From NCBI RefSeq assembly GCF_003815675.1, contig NZ_CP033918.1, positions 4,216,001 to 4,280,000 of the forward strand: a stretch of DNA of 64,000 bases, in the 5' to 3' direction. Position 1 is the stretch's first letter, and each line of letters starts with the position of its first letter. The notes under the pieces were generated by a model. It worked only from the letters and a program-made list of their open reading frames with translations. It had not been told where the DNA came from and ran no database searches. This DNA comes from Chryseobacterium sp. G0186. GTDB lineage: Bacteria; Bacteroidota; Bacteroidia; Flavobacteriales; Weeksellaceae. Both the position numbers and the translations under genes were made by a program. Positions 32,006 to 41,057 of the stretch are shown piece by piece.

Positions 32006-34036
32006 TTATTTAAAATCAGTATCCTTAGCTTGGTTAAGTTGATAAGACTGTATGGTCAGGTTAATGTCCATTCCGCTCATATTCTGGATAATGGTAAACG
32101 GAAGTTTTACACCGGAAACATCTCTGTAATCAGCAAAGCTTGCCGGAATGGCTCCTCCTTCGCCAGCTTTGATTTCGCCAGTTTTCAGGCCTGTTTTTAC
32201 ACTGTAATAATACGTGTGTTTGGGACCTTTTACAACATATGAATCTTCATTATTGAATTTTTCAATTCCAGCCAGTTTCAGTTCTGTTGATTTTGCAAAG
32301 GTAAGTTCCGGAAATAGCTCTTCACCAGCCATTGATGCTTTTTGTTTATCATTCAAAGGGATTTTTTGTCCCTGAGCTTCTGCATACCCATTCTTACCAT
32401 CAAAAACGATCTTTTGAAGGGTGTTGCCCATCATTTTCATTTCCATCATCATTTTTCCGCCATTTCCCTGGATCATTTTCATATTCATATCCATCCCCTG
32501 AACCTTGGTAGTCGCCTCAGAAGTAACGGAAGTTATCTTTTGAACAGCTGCCAGTCCTCCGATGGCTTTAAGATATTTATCTGCGATAGATCCCAGGGTA
32601 ACATTGGCATCTATTTTTTGTGCAGCAGGTTTTGAAACGGGATTGGCATCCTTGTCAAAGTATTTTACAGGATATCCCAGCTTTTCCAATCCTTCAGAAA
32701 TATCAGATGCCTTGCCGGCAACGAAAATTCTGCTTTGATTAGGAAGTATAGTAGCTTTTACGGCATTCGTTACATCAGCGGCAGTTACCTTGTCGATAGA
32801 CTTTAAATAGTTGATATAGAAATCTGCCGGAAGGTCCTGAACCTTTTGATCTAATGCAAACTTAGCTATGATTCCCGGTTTTTCCAGAGACATAATGAAA
32901 GCTCCTTTTAGTCTTGCTTTAGCGTTGGCAAGTTCCTCCGGCTTTACCGTAGAAATAGCACTAAGCTCATTCATTAATTCCTTAATGGCCTTATCTGTAA
33001 CTTCATTTCTCACGCTTGTTTCAGCAGAAAACTGAGGAGAGTACTTACTAGGCTGCATGCTGGAATAAGCTCCGTATGTAAATCCGTTTTTCTCTCTAAG
33101 ATTCATGAAAAGTCTGGCTTCACCACCACCACCTAAAATATAGTTGGCAATAGTAGCAGGGAAGTAGTTCGGGTCTTTCATCTTCAGCGTATTCAGATTA
33201 CCTACCTGCAATACAGACTGTACTGCTGACGGGACATCTACCACATTAATCTCTGTTTGAGAAACATTAGAGGCAGGTTCCAAAGCCGCAAACTTTGTAT
33301 TTGATTTTTTCCAGCCTCCAAAAGCTTTTTCAACCAAAGGTTTGATCTGATCGAACTTCACGTCCCCTACAATCACTAAATATGCATTTTCAGGAGCGTA
33401 GTATTTATTGTAGATATTCTGGATATCTGCCAGTTGGATCTTATTGATAGACTCTACCGTTTCAAATTCTCCTCTTGAAGTATTTTTTCCATACATCAAG
33501 GCATTGGATACTCTTTCAGCAATAGAGGAAGCATTTTTTTCATCAGCCTTTAATCCTTCAATGGTTCTTTCCTTTGCATTTTGAAGTTCTTCCGCAGAGA
33601 ATTTTGGGTTAACGATGGCATCAGCCATAAGTCCCAATACTTCAGGGAAATATTTTGAAAGTGAGTTGGAAGAGGCTCCATTAGATGAGAAACTTAGATT
33701 AGCTCCTAAAAAATCAACTTTTTTATTAAACTCATCCTTGCTTAGGTTGGTAGTCCCATTGTCAAGTTGTTCTGCCATAATTTGGCTTACCCCGGCTATG
33801 TTTCCTTCATAATAAGGAGGTCTGTCCATGGTAAGAGTGGTATTTACCCTTGGCAGTTTATTATTTTCAACAACCATTACAGTAAGTCCGTTGCTTAGCT
33901 GAAAAGTTTTTGGTTTAGCAATGTTTACTGCAGGAGTAGGTCCTGGTTTGGGCATTGTATTAAGGTCTATTTTCTGTGCGGTAAGCATTCCTGCGAATAA
34001 AAATGCCGTTGCTATATAGGTGAATTGCTTTTTCAT
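32006..34036 (-). CDS. M16-like non-catalytic subunit with LolA-like C-terminal domain
   Basis: A 676-residue exported protein (signal MKKQFTYIATAFLFAGMLTA). Residues about 40-450 are an M16 peptidase pair, but at the place of the zinc motif it reads IMAEQ (86-90) instead of HxxEH, so it should not cleave. The LREKNGFTYGAYSS segment (Arg/Tyr pair) of the second M16 half is kept. From about 470 on an extra domain (KYLKAIGGLAAVQKITSV, FDGKNGYAEAQGQ) resembles LolA/outer-membrane lipoprotein-sorting folds. It starts 7 bases after the catalytic partner and likely pairs with it, as in alpha/beta M16 heterodimers. Confidence 0.88.
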   Translation of the reverse strand: MKKQFTYIATAFLFAGMLTAQKIDLNTMPKPGPTPAVNIAKPKTFQLSNGLTVMVVENNKLPRVNTTLTMDRPPYYEGNIAGVSQIMAEQLDNGTTNLSKDEFNKKVDFLGANLSFSSNGASSNSLSKYFPEVLGLMADAIVNPKFSAEELQNAKERTIEGLKADEKNASSIAERVSNALMYGKNTSRGEFETVESINKIQLADIQNIYNKYYAPENAYLVIVGDVKFDQIKPLVEKAFGGWKKSNTKFAALEPASNVSQTEINVVDVPSAVQSVLQVGNLNTLKMKDPNYFPATIANYILGGGGEARLFMNLREKNGFTYGAYSSMQPSKYSPQFSAETSVRNEVTDKAIKELMNELSAISTVKPEELANAKARLKGAFIMSLEKPGIIAKFALDQKVQDLPADFYINYLKSIDKVTAADVTNAVKATILPNQSRIFVAGKASDISEGLEKLGYPVKYFDKDANPVSKPAAQKIDANVTLGSIADKYLKAIGGLAAVQKITSVTSEATTKVQGMDMNMKMIQGNGGKMMMEMKMMGNTLQKIVFDGKNGYAEAQGQKIPLNDKQKASMAGEELFPELTFAKSTELKLAGIEKFNNEDSYVVKGPKHTYYYSVKTGLKTGEIKAGEGGAIPASFADYRDVSGVKLPFTIIQNMSGMDINLTIQSYQLNQAKDTDFK

Positions 34037-34043
34037 GGGTAAA

Positions 34044-35357
34044 TTATTTTTTCTCAGGAACGTAGTTGATGATGATTCTTTGGTTAGAATTCAGATACTT
34101 TTTAGCCGCATTTTGAAGATCTTGTTTTGTAATAGATCTGTAAATGTCAATTTCTTTATTGATGAGGTTGGTATTTCCCATCAGTACATGATTGGTTGCC
34201 AAAGAAGCAGCAATTCCCTGAATGCTTGAGTTTTGATTGACAAACTGATTTTCAAACTGGTTCTGAATTTTCTGATAATCTTCATCAGATATTAAAGTAG
34301 TCTGAAGCTTTTTGATTTCAGCATCAATGTCAGTCTGTAGCGTCTGTTTTGTAGTCTGACCCATTGGAATGGCGAAGAATGCAAAAATACTGTAATCTTC
34401 AAGTCCTTGGTTGAAAGCTGCCACCTGAAGCGCTTTTTTCTCCTGATCTACTAACTTTTTGTATAAAACTGAAGATTTTCCATTGCTTAAATAAGAAGAA
34501 AGCATATCCAGGACATACGCATCTTTCTCCTTGTTGGCCGGAGTTCTATAGGCAAAAACATAGGCAGGAAGCTGAATGTTCGGATCGGTTGCCGTAACCT
34601 CTTTTTCCTGAGTAATGGGAGCATCTTTAGGGAAATCCTTTGGATAAAGCGTTCCCTTTGGAATACCTCCATAATATTCTGCAATCCATTTCTTGGTCTG
34701 TTCAGGTTTGATGTCTCCTGCTACCACTAGAGTGGCATTGTTAGGAACATAGAATTTTTTATAAAATGCCTGAAATTCTTCAAGCTTAGCCGAATTCAGA
34801 TCCTCCATGGAACCTATAGTTGGCCAGTTGTATGGGTGATTGGTAAACAGATTCTTTTGAATGGTTGAGAAAAGGTTTCCGTAAGGTTGGTTATCCATTC
34901 TCAATCTTTTCTCCTCTTTTACCACTTCTCTTTGGGTATCTACTCCAATTTGATTGATTTCTGCATGACGCATTCTTTCAGCTTCCATCCAAAGCCCAAG
35001 TTGCTCGTTGTTGGATGGGAAGGTTTCATAGTAATACGTTCTGTCGTTCGTTGTATTGGCATTGTTGTCGCCTCCGTTTGAAGAAACAATCTTAAACCAT
35101 TCACCTCTCTTAATATTGGGGGTTCCCTCAAATAAAAGATGTTCAAAAAAGTGTGCGAAGCCTGTTCTTCCTTTTACTTCATCCTTTGCTCCTACATGAT
35201 ACATTACCCCTGTGGTTACTACCGGAGCCGAATTATCCTGATGAAGAATCACGTGAAGACCGTTTGGGAGGTCATACTCTTCGAATTTTATTTGCTGTGC
35301 ATTCAGTATGAGCCCGAAGAAAGCTACGGCAGCAGCCGAAAGAAATCGCTTTTTCAT
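34044..35357 (-). CDS. M16 zinc metallopeptidase, catalytic subunit
   Basis: A 437-residue exported peptidase. Signal MKKRFLSAAAVAFFGLILNA precedes the M16 core with the inverted zinc motif HFFEH (H69, E72, H73), followed by the downstream Glu region (REVVKEEKRLRMDNQPYG). Its second half (residues about 200-430) lacks the motif, as usual. It is the first gene of a two-gene unit with the non-catalytic partner 7 bases downstream. Role: periplasmic or outer-membrane peptide processing or degradation; the exact substrate is unknown. Confidence 0.93.
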   Translation of the reverse strand: MKKRFLSAAAVAFFGLILNAQQIKFEEYDLPNGLHVILHQDNSAPVVTTGVMYHVGAKDEVKGRTGFAHFFEHLLFEGTPNIKRGEWFKIVSSNGGDNNANTTNDRTYYYETFPSNNEQLGLWMEAERMRHAEINQIGVDTQREVVKEEKRLRMDNQPYGNLFSTIQKNLFTNHPYNWPTIGSMEDLNSAKLEEFQAFYKKFYVPNNATLVVAGDIKPEQTKKWIAEYYGGIPKGTLYPKDFPKDAPITQEKEVTATDPNIQLPAYVFAYRTPANKEKDAYVLDMLSSYLSNGKSSVLYKKLVDQEKKALQVAAFNQGLEDYSIFAFFAIPMGQTTKQTLQTDIDAEIKKLQTTLISDEDYQKIQNQFENQFVNQNSSIQGIAASLATNHVLMGNTNLINKEIDIYRSITKQDLQNAAKKYLNSNQRIIINYVPEKK

Positions 35358-35556
35358 ATAAGTTAGAAATTGTTTTATCTGTTAGTAGGAAAAGTGAATT
35401 AAATGTTACAAAAATGATGAAGATATAGAAACTGTGAAAAATATGGATCGGCGGATAAATTTTATTTTTCTGATCATAAAACGATTCATGAGCGGCTTAT
35501 TTCAACGGATGGCTTACTCATACCCAGCTTCTAATTTCTAACTTCTCCAATGAAAA

Positions 35557-35588
35557 TTTGAATTCTCCTCTGAATACATTAATTTTGT
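35557..35588 (+). promoter_or_regulatory. Promoter of the UvrD-type helicase gene
   Basis: TTTG (35557-35560) and TAATTTTG (35581-35588) are 20 bases apart, 23 bases before ATG 35612. A second TATTTTTG at 35601-35608 ends only 3 bases before the ATG and is probably fortuitous. Confidence 0.7.
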
Positions 35589-35611
35589 GTTCCCAAAATT
35601 ATTTTTGAAGT

Positions 35612-37942
35612 ATGGATTATTTGAAAGGACTCAATGAATCACAATATGAAGCCGTTACCTCTTTACAAGGACCTTTAATGGTGCTTGCAGGAGCCGGTTC
35701 CGGGAAAACACGTGTACTTACCATGCGTATTGCCCATTTAATTTACAATGGAGTGGATCCTTTCAATATTCTGGCTCTAACCTTTACCAATAAAGCGGCC
35801 CGTGAAATGAAGGAACGTATTGCAAAGGTAGTAGGAGACAGCAATGCAAGAAGTCTCTGGATGGGAACTTTTCACTCAGTTTTTGCCAGAATTTTAAGAA
35901 TTGAGGGGCATTACCTTGGATATCCATCCAATTTTACCATTTACGATCAGCAGGATGCACTGAACGTCATTAAAAAGGTATTAAAGGATATGAATATTGA
36001 TGCCGATCTTTATAAACCCAAAAAAGTTCAGGCAAGAATCTCTACCTACAAAAACAATTTGATTACTGTAAAGGCCTATTTCAATAATCCGGAATTGATG
36101 GAAGCAGATGAAAAGGCTAATATGAAATTCATCGGGCAAATCTACCAAAGGTATGTAGATGCATGTTTCAGAAACGGTTCCATGGATTTTGATGACCTGC
36201 TGTTGAAGACCAATGAATTGTTGACCCGTTTCCCGGAAGTATTGGCGAAATATCAGGACAGATTCAGATATATCATGGTAGATGAGTACCAGGATACAAA
36301 CCATTCTCAGTATTTGATTGTAAAAGCACTGGCTTCAAAATTTGAAAATATCTGTGTGGTGGGAGATGATGCCCAGTCTATCTATTCTTTCCGTGGAGCA
36401 AATATTTATAATATCCTGAACTTCAAAAAGGATTATCCGGATGCAATCACTGTATCTCTTGAGCAAAATTATCGTTCAACACAGAATATCGTCAATGCAG
36501 CAAACGTTGTTATTGCGAAAAACCTGCAGCAGTTTAAGAAAAATGTATTCAGTGATAATGAAGAAGGGGATAAAATCAAAATATACCGTTCTCTTTCAGA
36601 CGCTGATGAAGCGAACTTCGTAGCAGGAAATATCTGGGAACTTCGCAACCGCGATCAGAGAAAATACAGCGATTTTGCTATTTTATACAGAACAAACTCT
36701 CAGACCAGAGCATTTGAAGATGCCTTGAGACGTAAAAATATTCCTTATAAGGTTTATGGTGGACTTTCTTTCTACCAAAGAAAAGAGGTTAAGGATTTAA
36801 TTGGATACCTAAGACTTCTTATCAATGAAAATGACTCTGAAGCGTTGATGAGAATCATTAATTATCCTGCGAGAGGAATTGGGGAAACTACACAGAACAA
36901 GCTGATCGTTTTTGCAGATGCACAAAATGTTTCCGTATCAAAGGTATTGGATAATTTACCAATGTATTCGCCTCAATTAGGCTTAAATAATGGTGTTTTA
37001 AATAAGCTGAATGATTTCTGGTCTATGATCAAAGCATTCGAGGTGCTGTTGAAAACGGAAACTGCCTACAGCGTTGCGATGGAAGTTGCAAAGCGAAGCG
37101 GATTAATTAAGTTTTTAAAGGATGATCAGACACCGGAAGGAATTTCAAGGGTAGAAAACGTTCAGGAATTGATGAACTCTATGCAAGGGTTTATTGAAGA
37201 ACAGATACAGCTGGAGGATGGAGATCCTAGTCTTTCCAATTTCCTTGAAAATATTGCTCTTTCTGCCGATACTCAGGATAAAACTCTTGAAGACGATATG
37301 GTTTCCTTAATGACGATTCACCTTTCAAAAGGACTGGAATTCCCTGTCGTACATTTGGTGGGTCTTGAGGAAAATCTTTTCCCAAGTTTCATGAGTTCTG
37401 CAACAAGGGAAGATCTTGAAGAAGAAAGAAGACTGTTTTATGTAGCTTTGACAAGAGCGGAGAAGCAAGTATTTTTCTCTTACGCTGTTTCCCGTTTCCA
37501 ATGGGGGAAAATTACGGATGCCGAACCATCAAGGTTCTTAAGTGAAATTGATGATGAATATATTGAATTCCTTAATCCTGTGCTGGAAAAAAGATTTATC
37601 AATAATTCCGGAGTAAAATCCAATATTTTTGATGAACATCCGTCTGAAATGAGATCTTTCAAGAAAGTTGAAAAAAAGACTATTGAACGAGGTGAAAGCC
37701 CAAAACCAGTTCAGGAAGCAAGAAAGCTAAAACCGGTAAGCACCGCTAAAATTATCAATCCAAGCGGATCATCTTCCCAGGATATTGAAGTCGGGGACAA
37801 AGTGAGACACGATCGTTTCGGAATAGGAGAGGTTACTTTCCTGGATGGTACAGATCCTCAAAATATCAAAGCCAAAGTTGTTTTCATCCATGAAGGAGAA
37901 AAAAACCTGATCTTGAAGTATGCTAAACTGACAAAGATTTAG
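35612..37942 (+). CDS. UvrD/PcrA-type superfamily 1 DNA helicase
   Basis: A 776-residue helicase. Motif Ia region and Walker A GAGSGKT (27-33), then ALTFTNKAAREMKERI (motif Ia), the DEYQDTN motif II (near 225), GDDAQSIYSFRGA (motif III), LEQNYRST (motif IV), MTIHLSKGLEFPVVHLVGLEE (motif V) and YVALTRAEKQVFF (motif VI). The C-terminal tail (VGDKVRHDRFGIGEV) is the tudor-like element of PcrA. It removes RNA polymerase and recombination intermediates and helps in excision repair. Single gene, own promoter and terminator. Confidence 0.95.
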   Translation: MDYLKGLNESQYEAVTSLQGPLMVLAGAGSGKTRVLTMRIAHLIYNGVDPFNILALTFTNKAAREMKERIAKVVGDSNARSLWMGTFHSVFARILRIEGHYLGYPSNFTIYDQQDALNVIKKVLKDMNIDADLYKPKKVQARISTYKNNLITVKAYFNNPELMEADEKANMKFIGQIYQRYVDACFRNGSMDFDDLLLKTNELLTRFPEVLAKYQDRFRYIMVDEYQDTNHSQYLIVKALASKFENICVVGDDAQSIYSFRGANIYNILNFKKDYPDAITVSLEQNYRSTQNIVNAANVVIAKNLQQFKKNVFSDNEEGDKIKIYRSLSDADEANFVAGNIWELRNRDQRKYSDFAILYRTNSQTRAFEDALRRKNIPYKVYGGLSFYQRKEVKDLIGYLRLLINENDSEALMRIINYPARGIGETTQNKLIVFADAQNVSVSKVLDNLPMYSPQLGLNNGVLNKLNDFWSMIKAFEVLLKTETAYSVAMEVAKRSGLIKFLKDDQTPEGISRVENVQELMNSMQGFIEEQIQLEDGDPSLSNFLENIALSADTQDKTLEDDMVSLMTIHLSKGLEFPVVHLVGLEENLFPSFMSSATREDLEEERRLFYVALTRAEKQVFFSYAVSRFQWGKITDAEPSRFLSEIDDEYIEFLNPVLEKRFINNSGVKSNIFDEHPSEMRSFKKVEKKTIERGESPKPVQEARKLKPVSTAKIINPSGSSSQDIEVGDKVRHDRFGIGEVTFLDGTDPQNIKAKVVFIHEGEKNLILKYAKLTKI

Positions 37943-38003
37943 GCTGGATAAGAAAGCTGAGCATTCTTCAGCTACAGAAGAATAACAAATTTTTATAAAA
38001 TAG

Positions 38004-38036
38004 AAAACGGATTCAATTTTTTGAGTCCGTTTTTTT
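38004..38036 (+). terminator. Terminator of the helicase gene
   Basis: A 13-bp stem (AAAACGGATTCAA/TTGAGTCCGTTTT, one G-T pair) followed by T residues, 62 bases past the stop. Confidence 0.75.
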
Positions 38037-38135
38037 ATGTTAAAATCAATACGATTTACTTTAAAAAGCTTTATTTTTAATAAGGGAATAGAAATAAGCG
38101 ATAATTATTTTTTATAAAAACAAAGTCTATTGATT

Positions 38136-38165
38136 TTGTAGACTAATAAATAAGTTTTACATTTG
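38136..38165 (+). promoter_or_regulatory. Promoter of the 924-aa TonB receptor
   Basis: TTG (38136-38138, inside TTTTG) and TACATTTG (38158-38165) are 19 bases apart; the ATG is 43 bases downstream. I see no palindromic operator here, unlike the second receptor at 59529. Confidence 0.65.
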
Positions 38166-38208
38166 CGCTCTGTAAAAACATAAATGTTCAATCAATTGAA
38201 TAAACTAT

Positions 38209-40983
38209 ATGAAAAATAAAAAAACTATTCTTTCTGCCTCTGTCTTATTTTTTCTGGGAGTATTTACTTACGGCCAGGAAAAAGACAGTATAAAAACAAA
38301 TAAAGACAAAATAAATACCGTTGAAGAAGTGGTGGTGCTGGGTTCTAGAGCCGGAGCCAGATCTAAACTAGACAGTCCGGTTCCTGTAGATGTATTCAAT
38401 CTAAAGGAAGCTTCTGTGATTCTTCCGCAATCCAATATCGGACAAATTCTGAATGCGATTGCTCCTTCCTTTACCTCTACGGTTCAGACCAATTCAGACG
38501 GTACAGACCATTTGGATCCTGCCCAGTTGAGAGGATTGGGACCAGATCAGGTATTGGTTTTGGTTAATGGGAAAAGAAGACATACTTCAGCATTGGTGAA
38601 TGTGAACGGAACCCCGGGTAGAGGGACTGTAGGAACAGACCTTAACGCTATTCCTTCCTTTGCCTTAAACAGGATAGAGGTTCTGAGGGATGGTGCTGCA
38701 GCACAGTACGGATCAGACGCTATTGCCGGAGTAATGAACCTTGAGCTTAAAAAAGATACAGGAAAATTAACCGGTCAGATCAGTTATGGTGGAAATTTAA
38801 CGCCGGCAGCCAATGATCACACAGGAAATTTTGATGGGCAGAATATTCAGTTAGACTTAAACTATGGGACTAAAATAGGAACCAAGGGTGGTTTCTTCAA
38901 TATTACCTGGTCTTCACAGTTCAGAAATCCTACGTACAGAGCAGGAACTGAAAAAGGAGCTATTTACAATGCATACAACGCTATCGAACAGCGTGCATTG
39001 AATGACGGGGTGAATCTTTCTTCCCTTTTTTCAGATATTAAGGATACTCCGAACTCCCAGCAGATCATCAATTATGTTCACCAGTATGCTCAGGGAGTCA
39101 ATTATTTCAGTTCGGATCAATTGGCAGGAATACAAGGTGCTACTACCATTCAGGATATAACAGACGGAAATGGAAATGTTATTCAAAAAGGGCTTCAGTC
39201 TTTATTGAGTTTTGATGTTACCGATCAGGAATTAGCCTACAGAGGATTGACCAGAAAGGATTTCAATATGCAGGTAGGGCAGTCCAAGCTTAATAATCAT
39301 CAGCTTTTTATCAATGCTGAGGTTCCTATTAATGAGGACTGGAAAGTCTATACTTTCGGAGGATACAGCTTAAGACACGGTACTTCCGGAGGGTTTTACA
39401 GAAGACCAAGAGAAAGCAGAACCTTCACAGGACTGTATCCTAATGGGTACCTTCCTCAAATTGGAACAGACATTCAGGATATTTCATTGGCTGCAGGAAT
39501 CAAAGGAAAATGGGACGGCTGGCATATTGATTTCAGTAATACTTTTGGACAGAATTCATTTACCTACAATATCGGAAATACAGGAAATACATCTCTGAGA
39601 TTTGCTTCACCTAATGAGTTTGATGCTGGCGGGCTGAGGTTTACTCAAAATACGATCAATTTGGATTTCTCTAAAAAATATGATGTATTAGAAGGAATGA
39701 ATGTGGCATTTGGAGGAGAGCACCGTTTTGAAAACTTTAAAATGACAGCCGGGGAAGAAGCTTCTTATACAACCTATGACCAATATGGAAATATATGGGA
39801 TGGTGATGCCGCAAAAAGACCTACCGATTTCTTCGGGGCAGCGCTTCCTGGAGGTTCACAGGTATTTAATGGGTTTAGACCGGAGAATGCAGTAAACAAA
39901 AACAGACAGTCACTTGCTGCCTATGCAGACGTTGAATTCAACTTTACCAACTGGCTTTTGGTAGATGCCGCAGCGAGATATGAAAATTATTCCGATTTCG
40001 GTTCTACTTTCAATTATAAATTGGCTTCAAGAATTAAGGTTGCTCCCAATTTTAATGTAAGACTGGCAGGTTCTACAGGATTTAGAGCACCCTCTATTCA
40101 CCAGATCTATTATAATGTGACCTCTACTTTATTTACCAACAACCAGCTTTTGGAAGTAGGAACATTCAGTAATGATTCAGAGGCAGCAGCAGCATTGGGG
40201 ATGCCAAAACTGAAGCAGGAAACCTCAAAATCTGCAAGTGTAGGTTTTACCTATAAAATTCCATCTGTGAATTTAACATTTACTGCGGATGGTTACTTTA
40301 CAAGAATCAATAACAGAGTTCTCCTTACAGACCAGTTCCTAAAGGCTGGAGTTCCTGATGCAGCAAAAAAAATCTATGAGAAATTAAACATCAATGCCGC
40401 TCAGTTCTTTACCAATGCCATTGATACGGAAACAAAAGGGATAGACGTGGTTATTTCACATAATGCAAGGTTCTCAGACATAAAACTGGATAATAACTTT
40501 GCCATTAACCTTAACCAGACCAAGCAGGTTGGAGATATTCATTCCTCAGGGTTATTGCAGTCTCCGGATTTAGAAAAAATCTATTTCTCAGAAAAATCAA
40601 GGGTTTATCTGGAAGAAGCTGTTCCAAGAGTGAAAGCAAGTCTTTCTCACACCCTGGCTTGGAAAAATGCTACTTTCTACCTTAGAAATACCTACTTTGG
40701 AAAAGTAACAGGAGCTGATGTTCTTGATGCCAACGGGGATGGAATCATAGAATTTAATGAACACCAGAAAATAGGGGATAAGATCATTACCGATATTTCT
40801 GTAGCCTATCAGTTTACAAAAAACATAGGATTGACTTTAGGGGTAAACAATCTGTTTGATATTTATCCGACTAAAAATTTACCTGCGTCCAGTAACAACG
40901 ATCAGTTTGTGTACTCGCGCTCTACCTCACAGTTTGGTCAGAACGGAAGATATGTATTCTCCAGACTTAATTTCAATTTTTAA
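38209..40983 (+). CDS. TonB-dependent outer-membrane receptor, 924 aa
   Basis: Signal peptide (MKNKKTILSASVLFFLGVFTYGQ), then a TonB-box-like VEEVVVLGSRAGARSKLDSPVPVDV, the plug domain (QLRGLGPDQVLVLVNGKRRHTSAL, RIEVLRDGAAAQYGSDAIAGVMNLELKKD) and a 22-strand barrel ending in the aromatic terminal strand (YVFSRLNFNF). The receptor subtype with the GKRRHTSALVNVNG plug is widespread in Bacteroidota and Xanthomonads; the ligand is unknown. No SusD partner is present, so it is not a glycan-type receptor pair. Single gene, with a bidirectional terminator shared with cstA. Confidence 0.92.
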   Translation: MKNKKTILSASVLFFLGVFTYGQEKDSIKTNKDKINTVEEVVVLGSRAGARSKLDSPVPVDVFNLKEASVILPQSNIGQILNAIAPSFTSTVQTNSDGTDHLDPAQLRGLGPDQVLVLVNGKRRHTSALVNVNGTPGRGTVGTDLNAIPSFALNRIEVLRDGAAAQYGSDAIAGVMNLELKKDTGKLTGQISYGGNLTPAANDHTGNFDGQNIQLDLNYGTKIGTKGGFFNITWSSQFRNPTYRAGTEKGAIYNAYNAIEQRALNDGVNLSSLFSDIKDTPNSQQIINYVHQYAQGVNYFSSDQLAGIQGATTIQDITDGNGNVIQKGLQSLLSFDVTDQELAYRGLTRKDFNMQVGQSKLNNHQLFINAEVPINEDWKVYTFGGYSLRHGTSGGFYRRPRESRTFTGLYPNGYLPQIGTDIQDISLAAGIKGKWDGWHIDFSNTFGQNSFTYNIGNTGNTSLRFASPNEFDAGGLRFTQNTINLDFSKKYDVLEGMNVAFGGEHRFENFKMTAGEEASYTTYDQYGNIWDGDAAKRPTDFFGAALPGGSQVFNGFRPENAVNKNRQSLAAYADVEFNFTNWLLVDAAARYENYSDFGSTFNYKLASRIKVAPNFNVRLAGSTGFRAPSIHQIYYNVTSTLFTNNQLLEVGTFSNDSEAAAALGMPKLKQETSKSASVGFTYKIPSVNLTFTADGYFTRINNRVLLTDQFLKAGVPDAAKKIYEKLNINAAQFFTNAIDTETKGIDVVISHNARFSDIKLDNNFAINLNQTKQVGDIHSSGLLQSPDLEKIYFSEKSRVYLEEAVPRVKASLSHTLAWKNATFYLRNTYFGKVTGADVLDANGDGIIEFNEHQKIGDKIITDISVAYQFTKNIGLTLGVNNLFDIYPTKNLPASSNNDQFVYSRSTSQFGQNGRYVFSRLNFNF

Positions 40984-41007
40984 ATACAATAACAGGTAAT
41001 GCCTATA

Positions 41008-41040
41008 AAAAAACAGTTCAGAATTTCTGAACTGTTTTTT
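41008..41040. terminator. Bidirectional terminator between TonB receptor and cstA
   Basis: A 15-bp stem (AAAAAACAGTTCAGA/TCTGAACTGTTTTTT) with a 3-base loop between two convergent genes. Confidence 0.8.
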
Positions 41041-41057
41041 ATTTATTGTAACAAATC

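Noticed and set aside
38209..40983. SusC-type glycan receptor
   Set aside because: No SusD neighbour and no SusC-specific N-terminal extension; it belongs to a general TonB receptor subtype.
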